Source: Verrucomicrobiia bacterium (lineage in GTDB: Bacteria; Verrucomicrobiota; Verrucomicrobiia; Limisphaerales; UBA9464). Taken from it: a stretch of DNA of 64,000 bases. Positions 28,420-37,854 of this stretch are shown here, piece by piece. A program made the position numbers and the translations under genes. The notes below the pieces were generated by a model that made no database searches, was not told the DNA's origin, and saw only the letters and a list, made by a program, of their open reading frames with translations. Where the stretch lies: assembly GCA_019634635.1 (NCBI GenBank), contig JAHCBB010000014.1, positions 1 through 64,000 of the forward strand, read 5' to 3'. Positions within the stretch are counted from its first letter, which is position 1, and every line of letters begins with the position of its first letter.

Positions 28420-29067
28420 ATGAACCCTGAAAGTCCGATTTCGAGACGCGGGTGGGTTGTGGGCATCGCAGTGCTCGCGATCCTGGCCGCGCTGGTGATG
28501 GGATTCCGGGAGCGATGGTCCCGCCGGCCGTCCGAACCCGGGCTGGCTGAGGTCCCGCGGTCCAGTCTGGAGGCGCGGGAAGGCGCGCTGTGGCTTCGCA
28601 ATGGAGCCCGACCGTTCACCGGATGGATGGTGGACCGCCATCCGGACGGCGACCTGCTCGCCCGATCCCAACTCGTGGACGGGCGGCTTCACGGTGCGTC
28701 CGAGGCGTGGCACCCAAATGGCACCCTGGAGCTCCGGGAGTTTTTCCGTGGGGGTGTGGCCCACGGTCCTCGTGTCCGGTGGCATTCGAACGGACAGACC
28801 GCATCTTCCGTGGAGCTGGTGGACGGGCAAATGGAGGGACCCTTTCGACGGTGGCACGAGAACGGGGTCCTCGCCGAGGAGATTCCGATGCAGCGCGGTC
28901 GTGCGAGCGGGATCGCGCGTGCCTATTACCCAGGGGGCTCTCTGAAATTCGAAGCGGTGCTGGACGGAGACCATGCGCTCCACCTGCAGACTTGGTCCGA
29001 CGGGGAGAAACCGGCGATCGCCGGCGCGGCAACGAGGCGATCGCCTGTTGCCGTCATGGACCCGTGA
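28420..29067 (+). CDS. Membrane-anchored MORN/YwqK-repeat protein
   Basis: A 215-aa protein with an N-terminal signal anchor (residues about 10-29, GWVVGIAVLAILAALVMGF), followed by at least four MORN-variant repeats of the YwqK type. The visible units are FTGWMVDRHPDGDLLARSQL, LHGASEAWHPNGTLELREFF, AHGPRVRWHSNGQTASSVEL and MEGPFRRWHENGVLAEEIPM. These fold as beta-hairpin ladders and mediate binding. YwqK proteins are sometimes antitoxins to YwqJ deaminase toxins, but no toxin motif is visible here. It is the last gene of the cassette (21 bp after its neighbour) and ends 22 bp before the convergent kinase gene. Confidence 0.87.
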   Translation: MNPESPISRRGWVVGIAVLAILAALVMGFRERWSRRPSEPGLAEVPRSSLEAREGALWLRNGARPFTGWMVDRHPDGDLLARSQLVDGRLHGASEAWHPNGTLELREFFRGGVAHGPRVRWHSNGQTASSVELVDGQMEGPFRRWHENGVLAEEIPMQRGRASGIARAYYPGGSLKFEAVLDGDHALHLQTWSDGEKPAIAGAATRRSPVAVMDP

Positions 29068-29089
29068 CTATGGCCACGGAATGGCATGG

Positions 29090-32000
29090 TCAAGGTCCGA
29101 TCAAAGACAGATCTGCCCTCATCCGCTCCCGGGCCTCATCGGACAGGATCCGCGCCCCCAATGCATCCGACCGCAATACCAGAAGCGACAAGGATGGACG
29201 CCCTGGGAAGTGTCCAAGTGTCGAGTCCAGAGCGACCAGGTCTTCGCGCGCAGCATCCGATTGTCCCAGGTGGAGCCTCGCCAACGCCCTGCAGGCCAGG
29301 GCCAAATCCTGCGAGTCGGGCGGCGGGCTCTCCCGTGCAGTCACCTCGGCGAGAAGGAGAACCGCCTCACGCGGTTGACCCTTCCGAACGGATGCCAAGG
29401 CAGCCGCAACGGTGAGCTGAGGTCTGCCCGGATCATGCAGAGGGAGCGCATCCAAGTAGGGTCGCGCCAGATGAACCGCCCGTTCGTGCAACCCGCCATC
29501 CTGGGGCGGACGCAAAAGACAGGTCTTGAAGGCGTTGTAGGAGGTTTTGGGATCGCCCCATTGCGTCTCCAGACCCACCAGTCGCCGGCAGAGTTCCTCG
29601 TACTCCCGGAGCCGACCCAGCCAGAGCGAAATCGCGGCCAGGTGCGCGACGTGCTCGGCGTCCGCGGGCATGGCCGAGACGCAGCGCCTCAGGGTCTCCA
29701 CATAGGCGTCGAGGGCCAGGGACCGAACGTCGGAGTGACCCGACACGCTTCCCGCCGTTGCCAGCCGTTCCCAGGCTTGCAGAACGCGCCGTCCGTCCTC
29801 TGCCGCCAACCCGCCGCTGATCTCTGAACAAAGTGCCAAAGACTGTCGAATCGCCGCATGACCGGCAGGTGCGTTCCCGCCAGGCAGGACCGTGGGCGGT
29901 ACGAGGGCGACCAGATCGGTCAGCAGGCTCATGCGATCCAGGAACGCCTCCATCCCGGTTCGAGACAACCGGTCGATGCCCGTCCTCAGCGCTTCGACTG
30001 CCTCCGCCAGTCTGCCTTCGTGACGCAGCGCACCGGAGAGCAACTGCCAGGATCTTCCGTCGTCCGGTTGGTGCCCGAGACCCTCCCGCGCGATGCGTCC
30101 CGCTTCCGTCCAGTCGCCTGTCTGGGCCTGGACCAATCCCAAGGCGCGCCAGGCCTCCGCGTTCCGGGAATCCAGGCGCAGGGCTTGCTCGGCCGCGAAT
30201 CGTGAAGCCGGCAGTTGCAACGCAGACCGAGCGACCATCGCCCATCGGGCCCACGCCCGTGCGTTTCCGGGGTCCAATGCGAGCGCCTCGCGCAGACGGT
30301 CGGGCGCATTTTCATCAATGCGTTGCCGGACGTATTCCACAACGGCGACCATCGAGTGGGGCGACAGGGGCCTCTCTCCCGGTTCCGAGGTGATCCAACC
30401 GGCGGTGCGCGCGTAGAAATCATCATCCGCCGTCACGGCGGGCGCCTCCCGGTGGTCCAGCGCCCCCAGTTCAAAGGCATCGCGCATCAGGGGGGACCCC
30501 GTGGTGCCGGAGGCGACCCACGCATTCACCCCGGCTAGGAACCAACGTGGAAGAGGCACCGGCGCCGGATGCGCCTCCCAGACCCTCGCGGTGGCGTCGG
30601 AAGACGCCGTAACCACCCACCGTCCATCCGGACTGAATCGGGCTGATGTGATGCCCTCCGTGTGACGGAAGGGTTCCGCCATCAACTCGCCGGTCCGGGC
30701 ATCCCAAATCCGGGCGAGTCCATCCCACGAGGCGGTCAACACGCGCCGCCCGTCCGGGCTGAAATCCGCAAAGACGACGCCCCCGCCATGGCGCATCGGC
30801 TCTGCCACCGGCCGGCCGCTCCGGGATTCCCAGATCCGGGCGGTACGATCCTCCGATGCCGTGACCACGTACTCGCCATCCGGGCTGAACCGGGCACTGA
30901 CGACGGAAGCCTCGTGACGCATGGAACCCGACGCCGGATGACCGCCTTCGACATTCCACACTTGCGCGGTGTGATCCAAGGAGGCCGTGACCAACTGCAG
31001 ACCGCCGGGACTGAACTCCGCGCCGACCACCGAACCTTTGTGGCGGAGGGGTGCGACCAATGGACGCCCGGTGCGCGCATCCCAAATGCGGGCGGTCTGA
31101 TCGAATGCCGCCGTGGCAATCCGGGCGCCATCCGGACTGAACCGTGCCGATGCGACAAAATCCCCGTGGCGCATCGGCCCAGTCACCAGCCTGCCAGACC
31201 GCACCTCCCAAACCCTGGCGGTGCCGTCGTCCGACGCCGTGACCACCCGGGATCCGTCCGGACTGAACTGGGCACCACGGACACCTTTGTCGTGCGCCAG
31301 CGGCCCGGCCAACAGGGTTCCGGTCTCAGCATCCCAAATCTTGGCGGTGCGATCGTCAGAGGCCGTCACGATCCGGGATCCGTCCGGACTGAAGCCCGCG
31401 GAATGCAGGCCGGCGTCGTGCCGCATCGGTTTTCCCACGGCCCGTCCGGTCCGCGCATCCCAAAGGCGAACGGTGCCATCCCGGGAGGCCGTCAATACGC
31501 GCAGCCCATCGGGACTGAAGCGGGCATCGGTCACAGCGCCAACGTGTCGCAAGGGCTGGGGCAGTGGTGGAATGCCCCGGATCTTCCAGACGCGGGCGGT
31601 GCCATCCAGGGATGCCGTGACGACCCGCCCGCCATCTGGGCTGAACTTGGCCTGGAACACCAAACCCTCGTGACACATCGGCTCGGAGAGCGGGCGTCCC
31701 GTCAGGGCGTCCCACACCCGCGCCGTGCTGTCAGCGGATGCCGTCAGGATGCGAAGCCCATCCGGACTGAAGGTGGCCCACTGAACCCCACGCTCGTGCC
31801 GGAGCGCCTCGGTTTGCGGGCGCCCATCATGCGCGTCCCAAATCCGGGCGGTCCCGTCTGTGGACGCCGTCAGCACCCGAAGACCATCCGGGCTGAATTC
31901 TGCCGTAACCACCCGTCCACCATGACGGATCGGCTCGCCCAGCGGCTGACCCCTTGAGGCGTCCCAAAGCCGCGCCGTGCCATCCCAGGAAGCCGTGACG

Positions 32001-34171
32001 ACGCGCAACCCATCTGGACTAAAGCGGGCCAAGACAACCCGATCTTTGTGCCACAAGTGATCCGTCCTTGGCTCCCCAGTGTCGGCGTCCCAGACCCGAC
32101 CCGTGCCGCTCCACGAAACGGCCGCAATCCAGCGCGCGTCGCGACTGAAAACCGCGGATTGGGCGTATTGACCGTGGTGAATTGCCCGAAGCAGAGATGC
32201 CCCTTCCACGCCGTCCCTTATGTGCACAATGCCGTCCTCGGCGGCGGCGGCAAGTCGCGAGCCGTCGGGACTGAATTCGAGCGAGGTGAACGCCGAATTG
32301 TTGGTGATCGGTTCCACCAGTGGCTCCCCTGTATCCGCATTCCAGAAGCGCAGCGTCCGGTCTGCCGAGGCGGTTGCCAGGCGATGGCCGTCCGGACTGA
32401 ACCGCACGGCCGTGACGAGAGCCTCGTGGCGCAGCGGTTCGGAAAGCGGCTCACCGGTGCGTGCATCCCAAAGGCGGGCCGTGCCGTCCCAGGACGCCGT
32501 GGCGACCCGCAGACCGTCGGGACTGAACTCAACCTCCGTGACCGCCGCCTCGTGGCGTAGCGGCGGTGCCAGCGGCTGCGGGAACGGGACGAGCACCGCA
32601 GAAACCAATCGGGAAGCGGCCAGGCTGTTGGACGGATTCCGTTGCAGGATTTGGGAGAGCAGGCCGATCGCCGGCAACCGTCGGTTCGCTTCAAAGTGGT
32701 CGTTGGCCTGCCGGAGCAGCATCTGCTGGAACAACTCCTCGACGCGCCCCCGTTCCCGGGCCTCGGCATCCGCCGCTGCTTCCGCGGCGCGGCGGGCCTC
32801 CTCGGCAAGGGCCACATGCGCGCGGAGTTGCTGATTGGCCCAGGCTTCCTGGGTCCGGGCACGGTTCGCGATCGCGGCCATCCGAAGACTGACGGCACCC
32901 CCGACCGCGAAAGCGAGGAAGACGACCGCGACCGCCCCAAACGCCATCCGATGCCTGCGCACGGCCTTTTGGAACCGATACAGCGGCCCCGGCGGACGCG
33001 CGACCACAGGCTCATGATCCAGAAACCGTTGCAGGTCCGCCGCCAGACCGTTCGCCGTCTCGTAGCGACGTGTTCGATCCTTTGCGAGGCACTTCATCAC
33101 GATCCAGTCGAGGTCCTGGTCAATCTTGATGCCGCAACCATCCGGCGGGCTCGCCGGGATGCCGCCCCGGGAAGTCCGCCCGGGCCTGCGGTGGGGTCCC
33201 CTCCTGCTGGGCCATTCCGGTTCCGTTTCGCGAATCACCCGTCGCATCCCATCCAGGCCACGGGAGCCCAATTGGTCGGAGTCAAACGGCGGATGGCCCG
33301 TCAACAGTTCGTACAGGATCGCTCCGAGACTGTAGATGTCGCTCCGGGTGTCCACGTCCAGTTCACCGAGCGATGCCTGCTCCGGACTCATATAGGCCGG
33401 AGTTCCAATCAACTGGTACGGCCACGTGCAGGCGGTCCGATCGGTCAACCGACCCTCGATCGCCTTGGCGATGCCGAAGTCTATGACTTTGGGCACGGGA
33501 GCGCCGTCCTGGAGGATGACCAGGATGTTCGAGGGCTTGATGTCCCGATGGACCACTCCCTTTTGGTGAGCGTGCTGGACCGCCTTGCAGACCTTGATGA
33601 ACAGGGCAATGCGCTCCGAGATCGCCAGACGCTCGCGGTCGCAGAAGTCGGTGATCCGAACCCCCGGGACGAGTTCCATCAAAATATAGGGGCGTCCGCC
33701 ATCGGTGGTGCCGGCATCAAAGACCCTGGCGATCCCGGGATGATCCATCCGGGCAAGCGCCTGACCCTCGGCTGCAAAACGCGCCACCCCCTCCCTTGTG
33801 TCCATGCCAAGCCTGATGACCTTGACGGCAACCCGACGGCGCACCGGCCGGGTCTGCTCGGCCAGATACACCACGCCGCACCCGCCTTCGCCGATCTTTT
33901 CGAGCAACTGGCACGTCCCGACGCTTTGCCCCACGACGGGATCGGTCAGATGCCATCCCTCCAAGACCACCCGGCTCCGCGATTCTGAAAGGGCTCCGGC
34001 ATGCTCGTGGGCGGACAACAGCGCCTCCAGCCGGGCCCTCAATTCGGGACGGCCGGCACATCCGGCGTCCAGGAACGTGGAACGTGAAATTGCCGGCAGT
34101 TCCAACGCCCGGAAGAAGAGGGTTTCCTCAAGGGCGAGTCCGTCGGTCCCGCTGGATTCTACGGGATTCAT
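29090..34171 (-). CDS. Membrane Ser/Thr protein kinase with 16 WD40 repeats
   Basis: About 1693 aa from the ATG at 34171 (MNPVESSGTDGLALEETLFF). The Hanks kinase domain spans about 70-350: glycine loop IGEGGCGVVYLAEQ, VAVKVIRL with the ATP-binding Lys, VVHRDIKPSN with catalytic Asp near 210, VIDFGIAKA (DFG), and GTPAYMSPEQ (APE equivalent). One transmembrane helix follows (FGAVAVVFLAFAVGGAV), then a coiled stretch rich in Ala/Glu. Sixteen contiguous WD40 repeats occupy residues 539-1210. The C-terminal 480 residues are helical with TPR-like pieces (ARAWARWAMVARSALQLPAS). Such kinases are abundant in PVC bacteria. The WD40 part probably lies outside the cytoplasm and senses or binds a partner; the substrate is unknown. 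Confidence 0.94.
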   Translation of the reverse strand: MNPVESSGTDGLALEETLFFRALELPAISRSTFLDAGCAGRPELRARLEALLSAHEHAGALSESRSRVVLEGWHLTDPVVGQSVGTCQLLEKIGEGGCGVVYLAEQTRPVRRRVAVKVIRLGMDTREGVARFAAEGQALARMDHPGIARVFDAGTTDGGRPYILMELVPGVRITDFCDRERLAISERIALFIKVCKAVQHAHQKGVVHRDIKPSNILVILQDGAPVPKVIDFGIAKAIEGRLTDRTACTWPYQLIGTPAYMSPEQASLGELDVDTRSDIYSLGAILYELLTGHPPFDSDQLGSRGLDGMRRVIRETEPEWPSRRGPHRRPGRTSRGGIPASPPDGCGIKIDQDLDWIVMKCLAKDRTRRYETANGLAADLQRFLDHEPVVARPPGPLYRFQKAVRRHRMAFGAVAVVFLAFAVGGAVSLRMAAIANRARTQEAWANQQLRAHVALAEEARRAAEAAADAEARERGRVEELFQQMLLRQANDHFEANRRLPAIGLLSQILQRNPSNSLAASRLVSAVLVPFPQPLAPPLRHEAAVTEVEFSPDGLRVATASWDGTARLWDARTGEPLSEPLRHEALVTAVRFSPDGHRLATASADRTLRFWNADTGEPLVEPITNNSAFTSLEFSPDGSRLAAAAEDGIVHIRDGVEGASLLRAIHHGQYAQSAVFSRDARWIAAVSWSGTGRVWDADTGEPRTDHLWHKDRVVLARFSPDGLRVVTASWDGTARLWDASRGQPLGEPIRHGGRVVTAEFSPDGLRVLTASTDGTARIWDAHDGRPQTEALRHERGVQWATFSPDGLRILTASADSTARVWDALTGRPLSEPMCHEGLVFQAKFSPDGGRVVTASLDGTARVWKIRGIPPLPQPLRHVGAVTDARFSPDGLRVLTASRDGTVRLWDARTGRAVGKPMRHDAGLHSAGFSPDGSRIVTASDDRTAKIWDAETGTLLAGPLAHDKGVRGAQFSPDGSRVVTASDDGTARVWEVRSGRLVTGPMRHGDFVASARFSPDGARIATAAFDQTARIWDARTGRPLVAPLRHKGSVVGAEFSPGGLQLVTASLDHTAQVWNVEGGHPASGSMRHEASVVSARFSPDGEYVVTASEDRTARIWESRSGRPVAEPMRHGGGVVFADFSPDGRRVLTASWDGLARIWDARTGELMAEPFRHTEGITSARFSPDGRWVVTASSDATARVWEAHPAPVPLPRWFLAGVNAWVASGTTGSPLMRDAFELGALDHREAPAVTADDDFYARTAGWITSEPGERPLSPHSMVAVVEYVRQRIDENAPDRLREALALDPGNARAWARWAMVARSALQLPASRFAAEQALRLDSRNAEAWRALGLVQAQTGDWTEAGRIAREGLGHQPDDGRSWQLLSGALRHEGRLAEAVEALRTGIDRLSRTGMEAFLDRMSLLTDLVALVPPTVLPGGNAPAGHAAIRQSLALCSEISGGLAAEDGRRVLQAWERLATAGSVSGHSDVRSLALDAYVETLRRCVSAMPADAEHVAHLAAISLWLGRLREYEELCRRLVGLETQWGDPKTSYNAFKTCLLRPPQDGGLHERAVHLARPYLDALPLHDPGRPQLTVAAALASVRKGQPREAVLLLAEVTARESPPPDSQDLALACRALARLHLGQSDAAREDLVALDSTLGHFPGRPSLSLLVLRSDALGARILSDEARERMRADLSLIGP
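30542..32557 (-). repeat. Sixteen tandem WD40 repeats, each exactly 126 bp
   Basis: The array is 2016 bp = 16 x 126 bp with no length variation. Each 42-residue unit follows R-H-x(5)-FSPDG-x(2)-V-x-TAS-x-D-x-TAR-x-WDA-x-TG-x-P. Unit 3 (EDGIVHIRDG) and unit 8 (KIRGIPPLPQ) deviate most. Sixteen blades would suit two eight-bladed or two seven-bladed propellers with two leftover blades. Confidence 0.9.
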
Positions 34172-34179
34172 TCGCGGCG

Positions 34180-34212
34180 ATCCCAAGGGTTTAAGCGAAA
34201 TCCCCTTGGGAT
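34180..34212 (-). promoter_or_regulatory. Inverted repeat in the kinase leader
   Basis: ATCCCAAGGG at 34180-34189 and its exact complement CCCTTGGGAT at 34203-34212, with a 13-bp spacer. On the minus strand the repeat ends 8 nt before the kinase ATG. It could be an operator, or an mRNA hairpin covering the ribosome-binding region. No Shine-Dalgarno sequence is visible between it and the start. Confidence 0.5.
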
Positions 34213-34454
34213 GTCCAGCGTCCCGCCGTCCGTGCTGCAGGGCTCGTTTTGAATTTGCAAGCCGTTGACGGGGAATTCGTGAGAGACGGAGGTCGTGCAG
34301 TTTAGGAGGCGTGCGTGAGGAATGCAGCAGCCGGAGGGGCAGACGCAATCCCAAGAAGGGGAGGGCCGCGACGCGGCAGGGACGCCCCATCCCGCGGGCA
34401 CCCCACATTTTCTTGAAGCCGGAGGGCGCGTCGCCGGATATCGTTGCACCCCGT

Positions 34455-37400
34455 ATGACGCCGCATCGAAAACAGGGCGGGCTCGCAGGGGTCGGGTATG
34501 TGGCCGGAGTGCTGCTCCTGGTCGCCGGGATTGCCGGCCTCGCGTGGTGGATGTCGGGCCGCAGCGGACGCGGAAGCGATCCCGAGGCAGCGTTTGCGTC
34601 CGCCATGAACTCCGGCAAGACGTTCTTCGAGCGGGGCGAACCGTCCAAGGCCATCGAGGCCTTTCAACGGGGCCTGGCGATGAATCCCGCCAATCCGGAT
34701 GCACGCCTCAACCTTGCCAATGCCCATCTGCTGGCGGGGCATCCCGGGCCCGCCGCGGCCGAGGCGCGCGAGGCGCTGCACTACGAACCAGGCAATGCGG
34801 CCGCGCTCTATGTCCTCGGGTGCGCCCTGCTCCGTCAGAACCAGTTCTCCAATGCCGTTCAGGTCCTCACCGAGGCCAAGGCCGCCGATCCCACGGAAAA
34901 TCCGGTGAGCTTTCAGCTGGGGCGCGCCTTCCTCGGTTGGGGCCGCCCGGAGGAAGCCGCAGCCCAGTTTGAGGAGGTCCTTCAATTCGAGCCCGATCAT
35001 CCGGCGGCCCACTACCTGTTGTCCCAGGCGCTGCTGCGTCTGGGCCGGGGCGAGGAGGCGCAACAGTCCCTTGCCGAACACCAGCGCATCAATGCCGGCA
35101 AGGTCGGTGGCGCCGACGACCCGGCCCAGTTCGAGCGAAGCAAGTACACCGCGATCCGCGCGCCCTTCGAACTTGAGCAGCCCGGACCCGCAGGGGTGAG
35201 GGTCCGGTTCGTGGACGACACCGCCCGGGCGTTCGGAGCCGGTGCCGGCGCGCTGCGGGGTCCGATCGCCTTGTTGGACATCAACCGTCGCGGCGCGAAC
35301 GACCTCCTCCTGGTCGGGCCGGAGGGCGTGCGCCTCCACCTCAATTCGAACGGCGTGTTCACCGCCGCCGCGGAGCCCCTGCCCGTGACCGGCGCCGGGA
35401 CCGTGGCCGCAGCGGTCGTGGGCGACGTACAAAACGACCGCTATGAGGATGCCCTGCTGGTCAGCCCGGAAGGAGTGACCCTGCTCCGATTCGCCACCAA
35501 CGGCTTGTTCACCGACGTCACCGCATTTTCGGGCCTGCGCCAGGCCGGCGCCGCCGGACGCGCCGCGGCGCTGGCCGACCTCGACTTCACCGGCAAACTC
35601 GGACTCCTCCTTGCCGATCCTGCGGGCAACCTCCGTGCCTTCACCAACCTGGGAACCGGACTCTTCCGCGAACGCCGGGCCCCGGAGGGCGCGCCGGATC
35701 CGTTCGCGGTCAGCGACGTGACGCAGATCACCATCGAGGATCTCAACAATGACGACCTGCCGGACGTGCTCCTCACCCGGAGCCATCAGCCGCCCGTCCT
35801 GCTTCTCAACGTCCGCGGCGGCGGCCTGAGCGCCAGCAACCAGCCGCCGGACTGGCCCGTCGCGCGCGCCGTGGCCACCGGGGACTTCAACAACGATCTG
35901 CGCATGGATGTCGCCCTGGCCACCGCCGGCGCCGTCGAGCTCCGGTTCAGCGGCGTGAAGGAACCCAGGCGCCTTGCGGCCCGGGGCCACCAGATCGAAG
36001 GCCTGCGCGCACTGGATTACGACAACGACGGCTGGCTCGACCTGGTGGCCTGGGGCGCCGACGGCTTCCACGTGTGGCGCAACCGCGGAAGCCTCGGGTT
36101 TGAGGACACCACCGCCGCCCTGGGACTGGACGGGTTCCGCGGCCGCCGCATCCGTGACTTCGCGGCCGCGGATTTTGATGGGGACTGCGACACCGACTGG
36201 ATCGTGGATGTCGAGGGAGAGGGCCTGCGATTTCTGCGCAACGACGGCGGAAACGCCAATGCGATGGTGAAGCTTCGCCTGCTGGGCAACCGGTCCAATG
36301 CCAGTGCGCTCGGCATCAAGGTGGAGTTTGCCAGCGGCGGCTGGAGGACCCTCCGCACCGTCCAGCAACTGCCCGTTGAGATCGGGGTGGGGCGGCGTCC
36401 GGTCCTCGACCTCGTGAGCACCCGCTGGTTCGACACCCGGCTCGACACCACCGAAGTGACGACCGAGTGCCAGCAGCCCCTCGTGGTCTTCGAATTGGTG
36501 CTGCCCACCGGGTCGTGTCCCTACCTGTATGCCTGGGACGGCACGCGCCACCGCTTCATCACCGACCTCCTCGGCGCGGCGCCCATCGGACTCCCGGTGG
36601 CGCCGGGACGCTACATTGAAGCCGATCCCGATGAACTGGTGCGTCTCGGCTCGGACCGGGACCTGGCGCCACGGGACGGCCATTACGAGCTTCAGATCAC
36701 CGAGGAGCTGCGTGAAATCCTCTACCTCGACTCGGCGCGCCTCGTGATCGCGGACCATGCGCCCGGCACGGAGGTGTTCGCCACATCGAAGCTGGTGCCG
36801 GGACGCCCCTTCGCGGCGCCCGGCCTGGTCCAGTTGGGGGGACGCATTCCACTACGCCACGCCACTGTATCCCCGGCGGACGGCAAGGATTCCGCGGACG
36901 TCACGCGGGCACTTTTGGAAACCGATGGCCGGCGCGTCTCTCCAATCCAGCTCCGCGAAACCCAGTACCGGGGTCTCGCCGAACCCCATGTCGTAACCCT
37001 GGACTTCGGGGAACTGCCCGAGCGCGGTCCGCTGGCCATGGCCCTCACCGGCTGGCTGCGCTTTGGTGGCGGCATGGCCAACATCGCCGCGTCTCACCAG
37101 CCGGAGTTCCCCTTCCCCTTCCCGGTCCTGGAAGCCGGGACGCCGGACGGCTGGCAGGTCGTGGACGTCACCGTCGGCGCCCCGGCCGGCAAGACCAAGG
37201 GCATCTACGTGGACCTCACCGACCGGCTGCCCAAAGGCACCCAACAACTGCGACTGCGGCAGGCCTTCGAGATCCACTGGGACCGCATCGCCCTGTTCAC
37301 CGAAATCACGCCGATCCAGGGGGTCTCCGTTGCCCCTGCGTCCGCCGATCTTCATTGGCGCGGATACAGTGTTTTCGAGGAGCGCCCCTGGACGGATCCG

Positions 37401-37802
37401 CTGACACCCGAATATGGGAACGTCCGCCCCACCCCCCCCTGGCACATCACCCCATCGGGCTGGGCCACGCGATATGGTCCGGTGGGGGAGCTGTTGGCGG
37501 ACAATGACAACGGTCTCGTAATCCTGGCGGGCGGGGATGAATTGACCCTCCGTTTTTCGGTGGGCGCCCTGCCGCCCCCCGCTTCCGGTCAGGAGCGTGA
37601 CCTGTTCCTCGCCGTCACCGGGTGGGACAAGGATGCCGACTATCACGTGGCGCACGGCAGCACCATCGAGCCGCTGCCGTGGCGGGACATGGATGACCAA
37701 CGCCATGGGATCGAACCGCGGCCGGCATTCCCATCCGATGCCTTGCATGACCGTTTCAACACCCGCTGGGTTGGCAGCCGGACATTCTCGCGGAGGCGGT
37801 AG
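34455..37802 (+). CDS. TPR / FG-GAP (VCBS) / ASPIC-UnbV exported protein
   Basis: 1115 aa from the ATG at 34455. An N-terminal signal anchor (GVGYVAGVLLLVAGIAGLAW) is followed by four to five TPR motifs (residues about 45-210; KAIEAFQRGLAMNPANPDAR, EEAAAQFEEVLQFEPDHPAA). FG-GAP/VCBS-like propeller blades follow at about 240-620, with acidic loops such as DLNNDDLPDVLL, DYDNDGWLDLVAW and DFDGDCDTDWIVD. An ASPIC/UnbV-like segment comes next (NAMVKLRLLGNRSNASAL). The last 450 residues are beta-rich and unrecognised. ASPIC/FG-GAP proteins are surface or periplasmic binding proteins common in PVC and Acidobacteriota. The gene is divergent from the kinase (283 bp between starts). A partner role is not shown. 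Confidence 0.88.
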   Translation: MTPHRKQGGLAGVGYVAGVLLLVAGIAGLAWWMSGRSGRGSDPEAAFASAMNSGKTFFERGEPSKAIEAFQRGLAMNPANPDARLNLANAHLLAGHPGPAAAEAREALHYEPGNAAALYVLGCALLRQNQFSNAVQVLTEAKAADPTENPVSFQLGRAFLGWGRPEEAAAQFEEVLQFEPDHPAAHYLLSQALLRLGRGEEAQQSLAEHQRINAGKVGGADDPAQFERSKYTAIRAPFELEQPGPAGVRVRFVDDTARAFGAGAGALRGPIALLDINRRGANDLLLVGPEGVRLHLNSNGVFTAAAEPLPVTGAGTVAAAVVGDVQNDRYEDALLVSPEGVTLLRFATNGLFTDVTAFSGLRQAGAAGRAAALADLDFTGKLGLLLADPAGNLRAFTNLGTGLFRERRAPEGAPDPFAVSDVTQITIEDLNNDDLPDVLLTRSHQPPVLLLNVRGGGLSASNQPPDWPVARAVATGDFNNDLRMDVALATAGAVELRFSGVKEPRRLAARGHQIEGLRALDYDNDGWLDLVAWGADGFHVWRNRGSLGFEDTTAALGLDGFRGRRIRDFAAADFDGDCDTDWIVDVEGEGLRFLRNDGGNANAMVKLRLLGNRSNASALGIKVEFASGGWRTLRTVQQLPVEIGVGRRPVLDLVSTRWFDTRLDTTEVTTECQQPLVVFELVLPTGSCPYLYAWDGTRHRFITDLLGAAPIGLPVAPGRYIEADPDELVRLGSDRDLAPRDGHYELQITEELREILYLDSARLVIADHAPGTEVFATSKLVPGRPFAAPGLVQLGGRIPLRHATVSPADGKDSADVTRALLETDGRRVSPIQLRETQYRGLAEPHVVTLDFGELPERGPLAMALTGWLRFGGGMANIAASHQPEFPFPFPVLEAGTPDGWQVVDVTVGAPAGKTKGIYVDLTDRLPKGTQQLRLRQAFEIHWDRIALFTEITPIQGVSVAPASADLHWRGYSVFEERPWTDPLTPEYGNVRPTPPWHITPSGWATRYGPVGELLADNDNGLVILAGGDELTLRFSVGALPPPASGQERDLFLAVTGWDKDADYHVAHGSTIEPLPWRDMDDQRHGIEPRPAFPSDALHDRFNTRWVGSRTFSRRR

Positions 37803-37854
37803 ACCTCACGGTGCCGGGAAGTTCATAGGAAAGGGATTGCGGGATGCGAAGCTC

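Noticed and set aside
28420..29067. MORN/YwqK protein as the antitoxin of a toxin-antitoxin pair
   Set aside because: No deaminase or other toxin gene is adjacent; the membrane anchor and cassette position suit a structural or binding role better.
30542..32557. Regularly spaced 126-bp repeats considered as a satellite or CRISPR-like array
   Set aside because: The period is an in-frame WD40 codon repeat with no spacer/repeat structure.
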